Positions 16,482 through 24,291 are shown, counted from the stretch's first letter. The stretch is DNA of 64,000 nucleotides from Gilichinskyi gelida (GCA_038040385.1 JBBPII010000005.1:124001-188000); one strand, 5' to 3'. Numbers and translations: made by a program. Notes: generated by a model not told the origin, from the sequence alone.

Positions 16482-17672
16482 TCATCCGAAGGTCACGCGC
16501 GCGAAGCGCCGCTTCCCCACTTTCAGCAAAACCGACTTCCCGCGCGCCGCGTCGATGGTGGCGCGCGGGTCGTCGATTTTGCGGTCGTCGACGAGCACCC
16601 CACCCTGCGCCACCAGCCGCTGCGCTTCCTTATGGGTCGGGGCCAGCCCAGCGGAAACGATCACCTTGGTCACGAACTGCGGCGCTTCGGTCGACGGCAG
16701 CGACACTTCGTCGATGTCCGTCGGCGCATGCCGCTCGCTGAAGACGCGCGCGAATTCCTTCTCCGCCGCCTCCGCCGCCTCGGCGGTGTGGAACTCGCCG
16801 ATGATCAGCTTGGCCAGCTTCCGCTTGGCGTCCATCGGGTGCGCGGTGCGTTTCAGCTCTTCGATCTCCGCCGGCGTGAGATCGGTGCAGAGCACGAAGT
16901 ACTTCCACATCAGCTCATCGGAGATGGACATCACCTTGCCGAAGATCTGATCGGGCGGCTCGGTGATGCCGATGTAGTTGCCGAGCGACTTCGACATCTT
17001 CTCCACGCCGACCAACCCTTCGAGCAGCGGCATGGTGATGACCACCTGCGGCTCCAGGCCGTACTCGCGCATCAGGTCGCGGCCCACCAGCAGGTTGAAG
17101 AGCTGGTCGGTGCCACCCATCTCCACGTCCGCCTTGAGGGCGACGGAGTCGTAGGCCTGCGCCAGCGGGTAGAGCAGCTCGTGGATGGCGATCGGCTGGT
17201 GGGCGTCGAAGCGTTTGCGGAAGTCGTCGCGCTCCAGGATGCGCGCCAGGGTGTACTTCGCCGCCAGTTTGATCATCCCCTCCGCGCCGAGCGGCGACAG
17301 CCATTCGGAGTTGAAGCGCACCTCGGTCTTCACCGGATCGAGGATCTTGAACACCTGCTGCTTGTACGTCTCGGCGTTCTGCTCGATCTCCGCGCGGGTG
17401 AGCGGTGGGCGGGTGACTTTCTTGCCGGTGGGGTCGCCGATCATGCCGGTGAAGTCGCCGATGACGAACACCACGCGGTGCCCGAGCTGCTGGAAGTGCC
17501 TCATCTTGCGGATGACGACCGTGTGGCCGAGGTGGATGTCGGGCGCGGTGGGATCGAAGCCGACTTTGACTGTCAACGGCTTGCCGCGGGCGATCTTCGA
17601 CCGCAGATCGTTGCGCTCGATGAGGTCGACGGTGCCCTTGCCGAGGAACACGAGTTGTTCGTCGAGGGTCAT
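16482..17672 (-). CDS. tyrS: Tyrosyl-tRNA synthetase
   Basis: A 396-residue class I synthetase of the TyrZ-like form. The HIGH-type motif is HLGHTVVIRKM near residue 45 and the KMSKS loop is GVEKMSKSLGNY near residue 230. MGGTDQLFNLLVGRDLM binds tyrosine. The C-terminal S4-like RNA-binding domain (ending KSVLLKVGKRRFARV) recognises tRNA. It charges tRNA-Tyr and is essential unless duplicated. The stop lies against a multi-hairpin repeat and the gene is transcribed alone, divergent from the HTH gene. Confidence 0.96.
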   Translation of the reverse strand: MTLDEQLVFLGKGTVDLIERNDLRSKIARGKPLTVKVGFDPTAPDIHLGHTVVIRKMRHFQQLGHRVVFVIGDFTGMIGDPTGKKVTRPPLTRAEIEQNAETYKQQVFKILDPVKTEVRFNSEWLSPLGAEGMIKLAAKYTLARILERDDFRKRFDAHQPIAIHELLYPLAQAYDSVALKADVEMGGTDQLFNLLVGRDLMREYGLEPQVVITMPLLEGLVGVEKMSKSLGNYIGITEPPDQIFGKVMSISDELMWKYFVLCTDLTPAEIEELKRTAHPMDAKRKLAKLIIGEFHTAEAAEAAEKEFARVFSERHAPTDIDEVSLPSTEAPQFVTKVIVSAGLAPTHKEAQRLVAQGGVLVDDRKIDDPRATIDAARGKSVLLKVGKRRFARVTFG

Positions 17673-17737
17673 GCGGCGTGCATTGTAATTGTCGCGGGGG
17701 CTTGCCCCACTTTCGGCGCGCGACCATTGTCCCCGCC

Positions 17738-18148
17738 ATGCGCGGCCGCTACGATGCCACCGTGCCCTTCCGCCAGATCCTGCAGCGCGAATTCGCCCGC
17801 CGCCGCGCCGCGAACGCCCGCTATTCGCTCCGCGCCTTCTCCCGCGCCCTCGGCATCGACCACTCGACGCTGTCGCAGATCCTGCGCGGCGCGCGGCGCG
17901 TCACGTCTCGGACGCTGCGCGCGCTCGGCGCGCGGCTCCGAATGAGCGCTGCCGCCATCGAGCTGCAGTGCGCCGCCGAGAACGAGTCGGCCATTCTGGG
18001 CGTCGTGGCCCGGCCCGATTTTCGCGCCGACTCGCGCTGGATCGCCGTTGTCCTCGGCATGCCGCTCGACGAGGTCAACGTCGCGCTGCAGACGCTCCTG
18101 CGTCGCCGCCAACTCATTCTGGGAGGTCGTCAATGGCGAACCCCGTGA
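17738..18148 (+). CDS. Small helix-turn-helix protein (TIGR02147-like N-terminus)
   Basis: A 136-residue protein from the ATG at 17738. FRQILQREFARRRAANARYSL leads into the HTH LRAFSRALGIDHSTLSQILR, a Cro/C1-like arrangement similar to the N-terminal part of TIGR02147/DUF4423 regulators, which are usually about 270 residues; this one is half that length. The C-terminal half has a second helical segment. It overlaps the VOC gene by 16 bases, so the two are co-expressed. Target genes cannot be read from the sequence. Confidence 0.7.
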   Translation: MRGRYDATVPFRQILQREFARRRAANARYSLRAFSRALGIDHSTLSQILRGARRVTSRTLRALGARLRMSAAAIELQCAAENESAILGVVARPDFRADSRWIAVVLGMPLDEVNVALQTLLRRRQLILGGRQWRTP

Positions 18149-18492
18149 CCCGATGGCAGATCGTCGCCCGCGACCCCGAGGCGGTGACGGCGTTCTACCG
18201 CAAGCTGTTCGGATGGAACGTCCGCACCGACAACGCGCTCGGCTATCGCGTGCTGGAGTCCGGCGACGACCGCGGCATCGACGGCGGCGTCTGGCCCTCG
18301 CCGCCGGACGGCCACAATCTCGTGCAGCTCTTCGTGGAAGTCGACGACGTCGACGCCGCGATCGCCAGGGCGACCTCGCTCGGTGCCACGGTGATCGTGC
18401 CGAAGTCGGAGCTGCCCGACGGCGACACCATGGCCATCATGCTCGATCCCGCCGGCCTGTCGTTCGGCCTGGTGGCGACGCGAAACGTTTAG
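18133..18492 (+). CDS. VOC-family (glyoxalase/bleomycin-resistance-like) protein
   Basis: A 119-residue single-domain VOC protein. WQIVARDPEAVTAFYRKLFGW is the classical first beta-alpha-beta unit and LVQLFVEVDDVDAAIARA the second; the end DPAGLSFGLVATR is typical. Such proteins bind a metal and a small molecule or act as dioxygenase/isomerase subunits. GGGAGG precedes the ATG at 18133, which lies inside the end of the HTH gene. The substrate is unknown. Confidence 0.88.
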   Translation: MANPVTRWQIVARDPEAVTAFYRKLFGWNVRTDNALGYRVLESGDDRGIDGGVWPSPPDGHNLVQLFVEVDDVDAAIARATSLGATVIVPKSELPDGDTMAIMLDPAGLSFGLVATRNV

Positions 18493-18525
18493 CTGAAGAG
18501 ACGCGCGAAACGTCGCGCGGAAGTC

Positions 18526-18740
18526 TCAAACGGCGATGACCTGCTCGCGCGTGAATGGAGGCGTATCACGCGCGGCATATTTGCTTCGTCGAAGTGGCAG
18601 CGAACGGCGACGCGAATATTGGACTCCAGCGAAGGGAGATCGTCGGCTTCGGTGAAGATCGCCTCGCCGAGTGCACGAGCAACCAATCCCCCTTCCGCCG
18701 CTTCTTCGACCAGAAAGATGATCTCGTTCATCCGATCCAT
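18526..18740 (-). pseudogene. HicB-like/DUF protein with a one-base frameshift near its 3' end
   Basis: The frame opening at 18740 (or 18731, MNEIIFLVEEAAEGG) resembles small HicB-type proteins often misnamed oxoisovalerate dehydrogenase subunit. After ANMPRVIRLH the frame drifts into basic residues, while the neighbouring frame supplies FTREQVIAV, the ending expected for this family, then TGA at 18526-18528. Restoring one base near 18553 would join them into about 71 codons. Either a real -1 deletion or a sequencing error explains this. Left as is, the 83-residue product ends at 18489. Confidence 0.6.
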
Positions 18741-18773
18741 TGTATCGGCTCAGTCGAGCTCGCGGCGCGGCGG

Positions 18774-19205
18774 TCAATGACCGGCGCCGCCGGCAGTCTC
18801 CAGGACTTCCCGCCCAAAGCGCTCCCAGAGTTGCAGCGAAACCATGGGTGCCTGCCGAAAGCTGAAAACGATGAACGACCCCAGGAACCGGCGCTCGCTC
18901 GTCACGCTGACATCCGGCCACGGAATGAACAGCGGAGGGTGGCCGACCCGGAACAGCGGCATGACCGCCAAGTACAACCCGGCGGGGTTGACGCCGACGG
19001 TCAGCACGCCGCTGTAACGCGCCATCCCTCCCATCCTCCCCGAACGCATGTGCCACGTGTGGCCGCTGAAGGGCATATCGCTTCGGTATCGCTGGGCCAG
19101 CGCCCTCCAGCCGCTGATTGCGCTGATGAAGAAGCCGATGAGAAGCCAGAACGCGATGAAACCAAACATTCCGACGGCCAGCACCAGCGCGCCGTCTGCC
19201 GACAT
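18774..19205 (-). CDS. Small membrane protein of unknown function
   Basis: A 143-residue protein. The N-terminal part has one long hydrophobic stretch (residues 6-30, LVLAVGMFGFIAFWLLIGFF); the remainder is a soluble domain with alternating hydrophobic strands (YSGVLTVGVNPAGLYLAVM, PLFIPWPDVSVT) reminiscent of PH-like domains. The ATG at 19205 shares one base with the DinB-like stop (TGATG), indicating translational coupling. No catalytic motif is seen. Confidence 0.75.
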   Translation of the reverse strand: MSADGALVLAVGMFGFIAFWLLIGFFISAISGWRALAQRYRSDMPFSGHTWHMRSGRMGGMARYSGVLTVGVNPAGLYLAVMPLFRVGHPPLFIPWPDVSVTSERRFLGSFIVFSFRQAPMVSLQLWERFGREVLETAGGAGH

Positions 19206-19681
19206 CAGTCGAACTCGCGGCGCGGCGGCGTCTGCTCCGCCCCCACCCGCCCGGCGGCGATGTCCGCCTTGTGGTAGTTCTCGCCGCGCATCGGCGCGCC
19301 GGCCATGCGGCGCAGCATGGCGATCTGCCCGACGTGCGTGAAGGCGTCGGCGATCGGTCCCTGGAAGAGCTTCTCCGGCGCTTCGTGCAGCGGCGCGTCG
19401 GATGCGAAGTAGCCGTCGACGTCGCCGAGGCAACGGAAAAAGCGCTCGATCTCCTCGTCCCACGGCCGCGCCTCGGCATTGCGCCACGCCTGCTCCCCTT
19501 TCGCGATCGACAGCATCCACTCCAGCAGATCGCCGATGTGCGCGAGGATCTGCGCCGGCGTACGCGAGGTCTCGCTGGCCTTGAACGCCGCGAACTCCGG
19601 CGGCGCGCCGCGTACCGCTTTGCCGCCGCGGTAGGCGAGCGTTGCTAACGTATGTCTCAGGAACGCGCGCGTGTCGTTCAT
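19205..19681 (-). CDS. DinB/YfiT-like four-helix protein
   Basis: A 158-residue protein from the ATG at 19681. The pattern TPAQILAHIGDLLEWML and DAFTHVGQIAMLRRMAG provides the spaced histidines of the DinB-like metal-binding four-helix fold. Family members include thiol transferases and proteins of unknown role. A longer reading from 19828 would cross the his promoter and leader and is rejected. The gene is divergent from the his operon. Confidence 0.82.
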   Translation of the reverse strand: MNDTRAFLRHTLATLAYRGGKAVRGAPPEFAAFKASETSRTPAQILAHIGDLLEWMLSIAKGEQAWRNAEARPWDEEIERFFRCLGDVDGYFASDAPLHEAPEKLFQGPIADAFTHVGQIAMLRRMAGAPMRGENYHKADIAAGRVGAEQTPPRREFD

Positions 19682-19700
19682 TAGCGCAATTCTAAGGAAT

Positions 19701-19729
19701 TTGACACCGCGCCCATTCATCTTTAGAGT
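19701..19729 (+). promoter_or_regulatory. Predicted sigma-70 promoter of the histidine operon
   Basis: A consensus TTGACA (19701-19706) is followed after exactly 17 bases by TAGAGT (19724-19729), which matches TATAAT at 4 of 6 positions including the first two and the last. Initiation would be expected near 19735-19737, only 2-4 bases before the leader-peptide ATG, so the leader mRNA would be effectively leaderless. Confidence 0.7.
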
Positions 19730-19738
19730 CGGTCCCCA

Positions 19739-19777
19739 ATGTCGCACTTCGCCCACCACCACCATTCCATCTTGTAG
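19739..19777 (+). CDS. His operon leader peptide MSHFAHHHHSIL
   Basis: A 12-codon frame begins at ATG 19739 and stops at TAG 19775-19777. Five of 12 codons are histidine, four of them consecutive (19754-19765). It lies directly after a good promoter and about 100 bases before hisZ, followed by GC hairpins and a terminator-like hairpin. This is the arrangement of a histidine attenuator, in which ribosome stalling at His codons controls folding downstream. Chance is unlikely for this composition at this position. It has no Shine-Dalgarno sequence and probably starts as a leaderless transcript. Confidence 0.85.
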   Translation: MSHFAHHHHSIL

Positions 19778-19788
19778 GGGTGCTTCCC

Positions 19789-19812
19789 GCGCCCCGATCG
19801 GAAAAGGGGCGC
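19789..19812 (+). promoter_or_regulatory. Upstream hairpin of the his attenuator
   Basis: Arms GCGCCCC (19789-19795) and GGGGCGC (19806-19812) pair perfectly. The left arm can instead pair with GGGGTGC (19777-19783), which overlaps the leader stop, and CGGAAAAGG (19799-19807) can pair, with two bulges, with the left arm of the terminator. These are mutually exclusive structures; which forms under starvation needs a fold calculation. Confidence 0.5.
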
Positions 19813-19843
19813 CTGAGCGAAACATCAATCCTGTCAGCCAACG

Positions 19844-19874
19844 ACCTCTTCTCCGATTCGGGGAAGAGGTTTTT
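19844..19874 (+). terminator. Attenuator terminator hairpin upstream of hisZ
   Basis: A 12-base-pair stem (19844-19855 with 19859-19870, one GU pair, 3-base loop) ends in a run of five T. It stands between the leader peptide and hisZ, only 4 bases before the hisZ ATG. Its right arm contains the GAAGAGG ribosome-binding site, so folding would both end transcription and hide the start site. No gene other than the leader lies upstream on this strand, as expected for an attenuator rather than an ordinary terminator. Confidence 0.82.
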
Positions 19875-19878
19875 GCTT

Positions 19879-20730
19879 ATGGCTGCCAGACTGAGATATC
19901 CGACGGGCGTACGGCCGCTGCTGATCGACGAGACAGCGCGGCGGCGGCGAATCGAGACCCGCTTCATCGACGCCCTGGAGCGCGCCGGCTTCGCCGAGGT
20001 CGTGCTGCCGATCATCGATTACGTCGAGCCGTACGCCGCGCTGGTCGATCGCGACGCCACCCGGCAGAGTTACCGATTCGTCGACCGCGAGGGCGATCTC
20101 GTCGCCATCCGCTCCGACTTCACGCCGATGGTGGCCCGCGCCCTTGCGCCGGCGATGCGAGGCGACGAGCTCCCGCTACGCATCTTCTACCGCGGCGATG
20201 TGATCCGCTGCGAGGCCTCGCGCCTCGGCGTGAACCGTGAGCTGTTCCAGATCGGCGCGGAGCTGGTCGGCGACGGCTCGGTGGAAGCGGACATCGAGAT
20301 GCTTCGCCTCGCCGCCGGCCTGGTGCGCGAGTTCAACGGCAAGCCGACCATCGTCTACAACGACGTCTCCATCGCCGCCACCCTCGGCGCGTCCGCCCGC
20401 GAGGCGCTCATCACCAAGCGGATCGATGCGACGACGCCGGCGATCGTGCGGAAGCTCATCGGCGGCCAGGCGACGCTCGACGACGTCGCGCCGTTCGCCC
20501 CCGAGTCCACGGCGCGGCTCGACGCCATCGCCGCCGCACTCGACCCCGAGGAGTTCGTCCTGCACCTCGACGACTTCGAGGAGGGCGCGGGCTACTACAC
20601 CGGCCTCCGGTTCCGCGTCTACGGCAAGAGCCTCCTGGCGCAGGGCGGCCGCTACGACCAGCTCTACGCGCGCTTCGGCGCGCCCGCGCCGGCCATCGGC
20701 TTCACCTTCACCATCGAGGAGCTCGACTGA
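19879..20730 (+). CDS. hisZ: ATP phosphoribosyltransferase regulatory subunit
   Basis: A 283-residue HisRS-like protein without tRNA-binding domain. The class II core is visible: VLPIIDYVEPYAALVDRDA, the motif 2-like region RFVDREGDLVAIRSDFTPMV with FYRGDVIRC, and the closing GGRYDQLYARFG. HisZ pairs with short-form HisG to catalyse and feedback-regulate the first step of histidine synthesis. The ATG at 19879 follows GAAGAGG by 9 bases; this site lies in the attenuator stem. The TGA overlaps the hisG ATG by one base. Confidence 0.93.
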   Translation: MAARLRYPTGVRPLLIDETARRRRIETRFIDALERAGFAEVVLPIIDYVEPYAALVDRDATRQSYRFVDREGDLVAIRSDFTPMVARALAPAMRGDELPLRIFYRGDVIRCEASRLGVNRELFQIGAELVGDGSVEADIEMLRLAAGLVREFNGKPTIVYNDVSIAATLGASAREALITKRIDATTPAIVRKLIGGQATLDDVAPFAPESTARLDAIAAALDPEEFVLHLDDFEEGAGYYTGLRFRVYGKSLLAQGGRYDQLYARFGAPAPAIGFTFTIEELD

Positions 20731-21416
20731 TGCGCATCGCCATCCCGAAGGGCCGCCTGCAGGACCACGCCCTCGGCGTCTTCGCCGCGGCGGGCTTCGA
20801 CGTGCCGGACGACGCGGACATCAAGACGCGCAAGCTGGTCTTCTCCCGCAGCGGCATCGAGTGGATCTTCGTCAAGGACTGCGACGTGCCGGTGTACGTC
20901 GAGCACGGCGCGGCCGACGCCGGCATCGCCGGGCTCGATCAGATACTCGAGCAAAATTGCACGGCGTATCAACCTCTCGAGTTCGACTTCGGCCGCTGCC
21001 GGATGATGCTCATCGCCGCGCCGGGCGCGCCGCCGCTGACGACCATCGCCACGAAGTACCCGCGCGTCACCCGGCAGTACCTGGACGCGCGCGGGCTGCG
21101 CGCGGAGATCGTCCCGCTCGGCGGCTCGGTGGAGCTGGCGGCGGTGCTCGCCCTGACCTCGCACGTCATCGATCTCGTGGAGACCGGCGAGACGGTGCGG
21201 GTGCACAAACTGGAGATGCAGGACCTGGTGGCGGAGATCTCGCCGCGGCTGATCGTCGGCAAGAACGTGTACCGGACGAACCCGAGGGAGATGCGCGAAC
21301 TGATCGCGCGGGTGGAGGTAGGGGCGCGCAGCAGCGCGCCCGGCACCCTCGACGAAAGCTGCGGGCGCGCTGCCGCGCGCCCCTACACGCCCGGGATGAC
21401 GAAGGAGCGAACATGA
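20730..21416 (+). CDS. hisG: ATP phosphoribosyltransferase, short form
   Basis: A 228-residue catalytic subunit of the short type that needs HisZ. MRIAIPKGRLQDHALGVF, AADAGIAGLDQILE and the PRPP-loop region LGGSVELAAVLALTSHVIDLVETGET are diagnostic. The normal protein would end near residue 196; residues 197-219 are encoded by a GTAG-type palindromic repeat, giving a low-complexity tail rich in Ala and Arg, then PGMTKERT. The last 4 bases overlap hisD. The tail may be tolerated because short HisG lacks the C-terminal regulatory domain. Confidence 0.95.
   Translation: MRIAIPKGRLQDHALGVFAAAGFDVPDDADIKTRKLVFSRSGIEWIFVKDCDVPVYVEHGAADAGIAGLDQILEQNCTAYQPLEFDFGRCRMMLIAAPGAPPLTTIATKYPRVTRQYLDARGLRAEIVPLGGSVELAAVLALTSHVIDLVETGETVRVHKLEMQDLVAEISPRLIVGKNVYRTNPREMRELIARVEVGARSSAPGTLDESCGRAAARPYTPGMTKERT
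21318..21386. repeat. GTAG...CTAC REP doublet inside the 3' end of hisG
   Basis: GTAGGGGCGCGC at the left end and GCGCGCCCCTAC at the right end are exact inverse copies, with inner GC arms CAGCAGCGCGCCC and GGGCGCGCTGCCG. The GTAG head at each outer end matches REP sequences recognised by RAYT transposases. It is translated in frame as the hisG C-terminal tail. Confidence 0.9.
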
Positions 21417-22612
21417 AAGCCAACTCCCCTGAAGCCGCCGCCGCCCTCCGCGCTCTCGAAGCGCGCCGCACCGAGTCGAACGCCGACGCGCTGCGCGTGG
21501 CGGACGCGATGATCGCCGGCGTGCGCGCGCGCGGCGATGCGTACGTCGCCGAGCAGATCGCCAGGTTCGATCGGGTGACAGTCGCGCCGGGCGACATCAA
21601 GATCGCGCCGCGCGAGGTCTCGATCGGCGAGGACATCGCCGCGGCTATCGACCTGGCCATCGAGCGCGTGGAGGCGTTTCACCGGCCGCAACTGCCGCAG
21701 TCGTACAGCTGGGAGGGCGTCGCGCACCGCGTGCGGCCCCTGCGCCGCGTGGCCTGCTACGTGCCGGGCGGCCGCGCGGTCTACATCTCCACACTGATCA
21801 TGACCGCGGTGCCGGCGCGGATCGCGGGCGTCGGCGAGATCGTCGTCATCACCACCCCCGCCGCCGCGGAGCGCGACGAGCTGCACTCCGTCTGCAACCG
21901 CCTCGGCATTCGCGAAATCTACCGCTGCGGCGGCGCGGCGGGCGTCGCGGCGGCGGCGTTGGGGACGGCGTCGCTGGCGCGCGTCGACAAGATCGTCGGT
22001 CCCGGGAACGCGTACGTCACCGCGGCGAAGACGCGGCTGGTCGGCGAGGTGGGCATCGACATGACCGCCGGGCCGACGGAGCTGGTCGTCATCGCCGACG
22101 AGACCGCGGACGCCGCGCTGGTGCAGGCCGACCTCGACGCCCAGGCCGAGCACGGCGCCGACTCCGCCGTCATCTGCATCGCCGTGGGCCGGCCGCTCGA
22201 CGTGCGCGCCACGCTGAACCTGGTCGCCGACTCGATCGACGAGGCCATCGCGCTGGTCGATCGCATCGCGCCGGAGCATGTCTCGATTCAAACCCGCGAC
22301 CCGGAAGCCATCGCCGCGCGCCTGGAGAACTGCGGCGCGATTTTCTGCGGTCCCTTCTCCCCGGTCGCGGCGGGCGACTACATCGCCGGCCCGAACCACG
22401 TCCTGCCCACGGGGGGGACGGCGCGCTTCTTTTCCCCCCTCGGCGTCTACGACTTCGTCAAGCGCGCGAACGTCATCGCCCTCACCGCCGAACAGCTCAC
22501 GGCCATCGCGCTCCACGGCGAACGTCTCGCCGAGCTCGAAGGATTGCCGAAACACGCCGCATCGATGGCCATCAGGAGGACCGCATGTCTCGCAGCGTCG
22601 TCGCCGCGATGA
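21413..22612 (+). CDS. hisD: Histidinol dehydrogenase
   Basis: A 399-residue NAD-dependent enzyme oxidising histidinol to histidine in two steps. RRVACYVPGGRAVYISTLIMT, VDKIVGPGNAYVTAAK, DMTAGPTELVVIAD, the zinc-site region DLDAQAEHGAD and the catalytic APEHVSIQT are all present. It starts at the ATG overlapping hisG by 4 bases with GAAGGAG upstream. Its last 28 bases overlap the start of hisC. Length is slightly below the usual 430, with a short C-terminus ending RRTACLAASSPR. Confidence 0.95.
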   Translation: MKANSPEAAAALRALEARRTESNADALRVADAMIAGVRARGDAYVAEQIARFDRVTVAPGDIKIAPREVSIGEDIAAAIDLAIERVEAFHRPQLPQSYSWEGVAHRVRPLRRVACYVPGGRAVYISTLIMTAVPARIAGVGEIVVITTPAAAERDELHSVCNRLGIREIYRCGGAAGVAAAALGTASLARVDKIVGPGNAYVTAAKTRLVGEVGIDMTAGPTELVVIADETADAALVQADLDAQAEHGADSAVICIAVGRPLDVRATLNLVADSIDEAIALVDRIAPEHVSIQTRDPEAIAARLENCGAIFCGPFSPVAAGDYIAGPNHVLPTGGTARFFSPLGVYDFVKRANVIALTAEQLTAIALHGERLAELEGLPKHAASMAIRRTACLAASSPR

Positions 22613-23706
22613 CCGCCTACACGCTCGAGCTCCGTGAGGCGGAGATCAAGCTCAATCAGAACGAGTCGCCGTCCGACTGGCCGCGCGAGCTGAAGGAGAC
22701 GGTGCTGGCGCGCGCTCTCACGCGGCCGTGGAACCGTTACCCGGAGTTCGAGGCCACCGAGCTGCGCACGGCGATCGCGCTCGCGAACGGCCTCGCGCCG
22801 GAGAACGTGCTGGTAGGCAACGGCTCGAACGAGCTCCTCGCCGCGGCCATCGGCGCGTACGTCGGGCCGGAGACGCCGGTGGTTTTCCCGCGGCCGACGT
22901 TCACGCTGTACGAAAAGCTGGTGACCATCGCCGGCGGGCTGGCCATACCGGTGGAGTTCGAGCCCGACAGCGGCCTCCTGCCGCTCGACGAGATGCTGCG
23001 CGTACTCACTCCGGACGCCGTGGTGATCCTCTGTTCCCCGAACAACCCGACCGGCGGCGTGCTGCCGCCCGACGGATTGGACGCTCTGCTGGCGACGGGC
23101 GCGATGGTGCTGTTCGACGAAGCGTACGGCGACTTCGAACAACCCTCATCCGCCCCTTCGCTACGCTCAGGGGCACCTTCTCCCACTGACGCGGGAGAAG
23201 GACAACCTGGCCCCTCTCCCGCTTGCGGGAGAGGGTGGCCCGAAGGGCCGGGTGAGGGTCTCCACCCCCGCCTCGTCACGTTCCGAACCTTCTCCAAGGC
23301 CTGGGGCCTCGCCGCGCTGCGCCTCGGATGGCTGGCGTCGACCGCCGAGAACTGCCGCGAGATCCGCAAGGTGAAGCTCCCCTACAGCCTCAACGTCATC
23401 AGCGAAACGGCGGCGATCGTGGCGCTGGAAAATCGCGCCGTGCGCGACGCGAACGTGGCGCGCATCGTCGCCGAACGGGCGCGCGTCGCCGCGGCGATGC
23501 GGGCCATTCCGGGCATCACCGTCTTCCCGTCGCAGGCGAACTTCATCACCTTCCGATGCAAGCCGATGTTCGAAGAGCTCTGCGCGCGCGGAATCCTCAT
23601 CCGCGACGTCTCGTCGTATCCGCGGCTGGCGAACTGCCTCCGCGTGTCCATCGGATCGCCCGAGCAGAACGACCGCTTCCTGGAGGCACTCGAGTCATGC
23701 GCGTAG
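22585..23706 (+). CDS. hisC: Histidinol-phosphate aminotransferase with repeat-encoded insert
   Basis: A 373-residue class I/II aminotransferase. IKLNQNESPSDWP, GNGSNELLAAAIGAYV, CSPNNPTGG and VLFDEAYGDF match HisC, and the PLP lysine is Lys238 in FRTFSKAWGLAALRLGW. Between DEAYGDF and LVTFRTFSK, residues about 187-225 come from a 116-base palindromic repeat (rich in Gly, Pro, Ser, Arg). In normal HisC this loop is only a few residues. The frame stays open, so the enzyme may still work with a protruding loop near the active site. AGGAGGA precedes the ATG at 22585. Confidence 0.92.
   Translation: MSRSVVAAMTAYTLELREAEIKLNQNESPSDWPRELKETVLARALTRPWNRYPEFEATELRTAIALANGLAPENVLVGNGSNELLAAAIGAYVGPETPVVFPRPTFTLYEKLVTIAGGLAIPVEFEPDSGLLPLDEMLRVLTPDAVVILCSPNNPTGGVLPPDGLDALLATGAMVLFDEAYGDFEQPSSAPSLRSGAPSPTDAGEGQPGPSPACGRGWPEGPGEGLHPRLVTFRTFSKAWGLAALRLGWLASTAENCREIRKVKLPYSLNVISETAAIVALENRAVRDANVARIVAERARVAAAMRAIPGITVFPSQANFITFRCKPMFEELCARGILIRDVSSYPRLANCLRVSIGSPEQNDRFLEALESCA
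23143..23258. repeat. CCCTCATCC/GGGTGAGGG palindromic repeat inside hisC
   Basis: It begins CCCTCATCCGCCCC and ends GGCCGGGTGAGGG, with inner hairpins CCTTCTCCC/GGGAGAAGG and CCCTCTCCCGC/GCGGGAGAGGG. It is the same composite as the intergenic copy at 12253-12357. It lies entirely in the coding sequence and is read through in frame. Confidence 0.92.
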
Positions 23707-24287
23707 CCACCGTCACCCGCTCCACGAAGGAAACCAACGTCGCCGTCACCGCGAATCTCGACGGCGACGGCACCACCACTCGCATCGAGACGCCGGTCGG
23801 CTTCCTCTCGCACATGCTGGAGGTCATCGCCCGCCACGGTAGGGTCGACCTCGACGTCGTGGCCACCGGCGACACGCACATCGATTACCACCACACCGTC
23901 GAAGACGTCGGCCTGTGCCTGGGCGAGGCTTTCGCCAAGGCGCTCGGCGACAAGCGCGGCATCCGCCGCTTCGGCCACGCCTACGTGCCGCTCGACGAGG
24001 CGCTGGCACGGGTGGTTGTCGACTTCGCAGGGCGGCCGTACCTGGTCTTCGAAGTCCCCATCGATCGCGAGATGTTGTTGATCCACAAGGACTTCCCGTT
24101 CGCGCTGGTCGAGGAGTTCTTCAAGTCGTTCGCCAACAAATGCGCGTGCAACATCCACGTCGATCTGATCCGCGGCCGCAACGGACACCATGCCGCGGAA
24201 GCGATCTTCAAGGCCTTCGCCATCGCCCTGCGCGAAGCGAAGGCGGTGATAGGGACGGACGTGCCCAGCACGAAAGGAGTCATCTAG
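23697..24287 (+). CDS. hisB: Imidazoleglycerol-phosphate dehydratase
   Basis: A 196-residue monofunctional HisB. The two manganese-binding His clusters are seen: FLSHMLEVIARHGRVDLDV with HIDYHHTVEDVG, and IRGRNGHHAAEAIFKAFA. The start ATG at 23697 overlaps the end of hisC by 10 bases. There is no fused HAD phosphatase domain, so histidinol-phosphate phosphatase must be encoded elsewhere. A palindromic repeat follows the stop by 4 bases. Confidence 0.96.
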   Translation: MRVATVTRSTKETNVAVTANLDGDGTTTRIETPVGFLSHMLEVIARHGRVDLDVVATGDTHIDYHHTVEDVGLCLGEAFAKALGDKRGIRRFGHAYVPLDEALARVVVDFAGRPYLVFEVPIDREMLLIHKDFPFALVEEFFKSFANKCACNIHVDLIRGRNGHHAAEAIFKAFAIALREAKAVIGTDVPSTKGVI

Positions 24288-24291
24288 GTGT

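Noticed and set aside
21383..22555. 390-codon minus-strand frame opposite hisD
   Set aside because: HisD has every family motif; the antisense product is low-complexity Arg/Asp/Val sequence.
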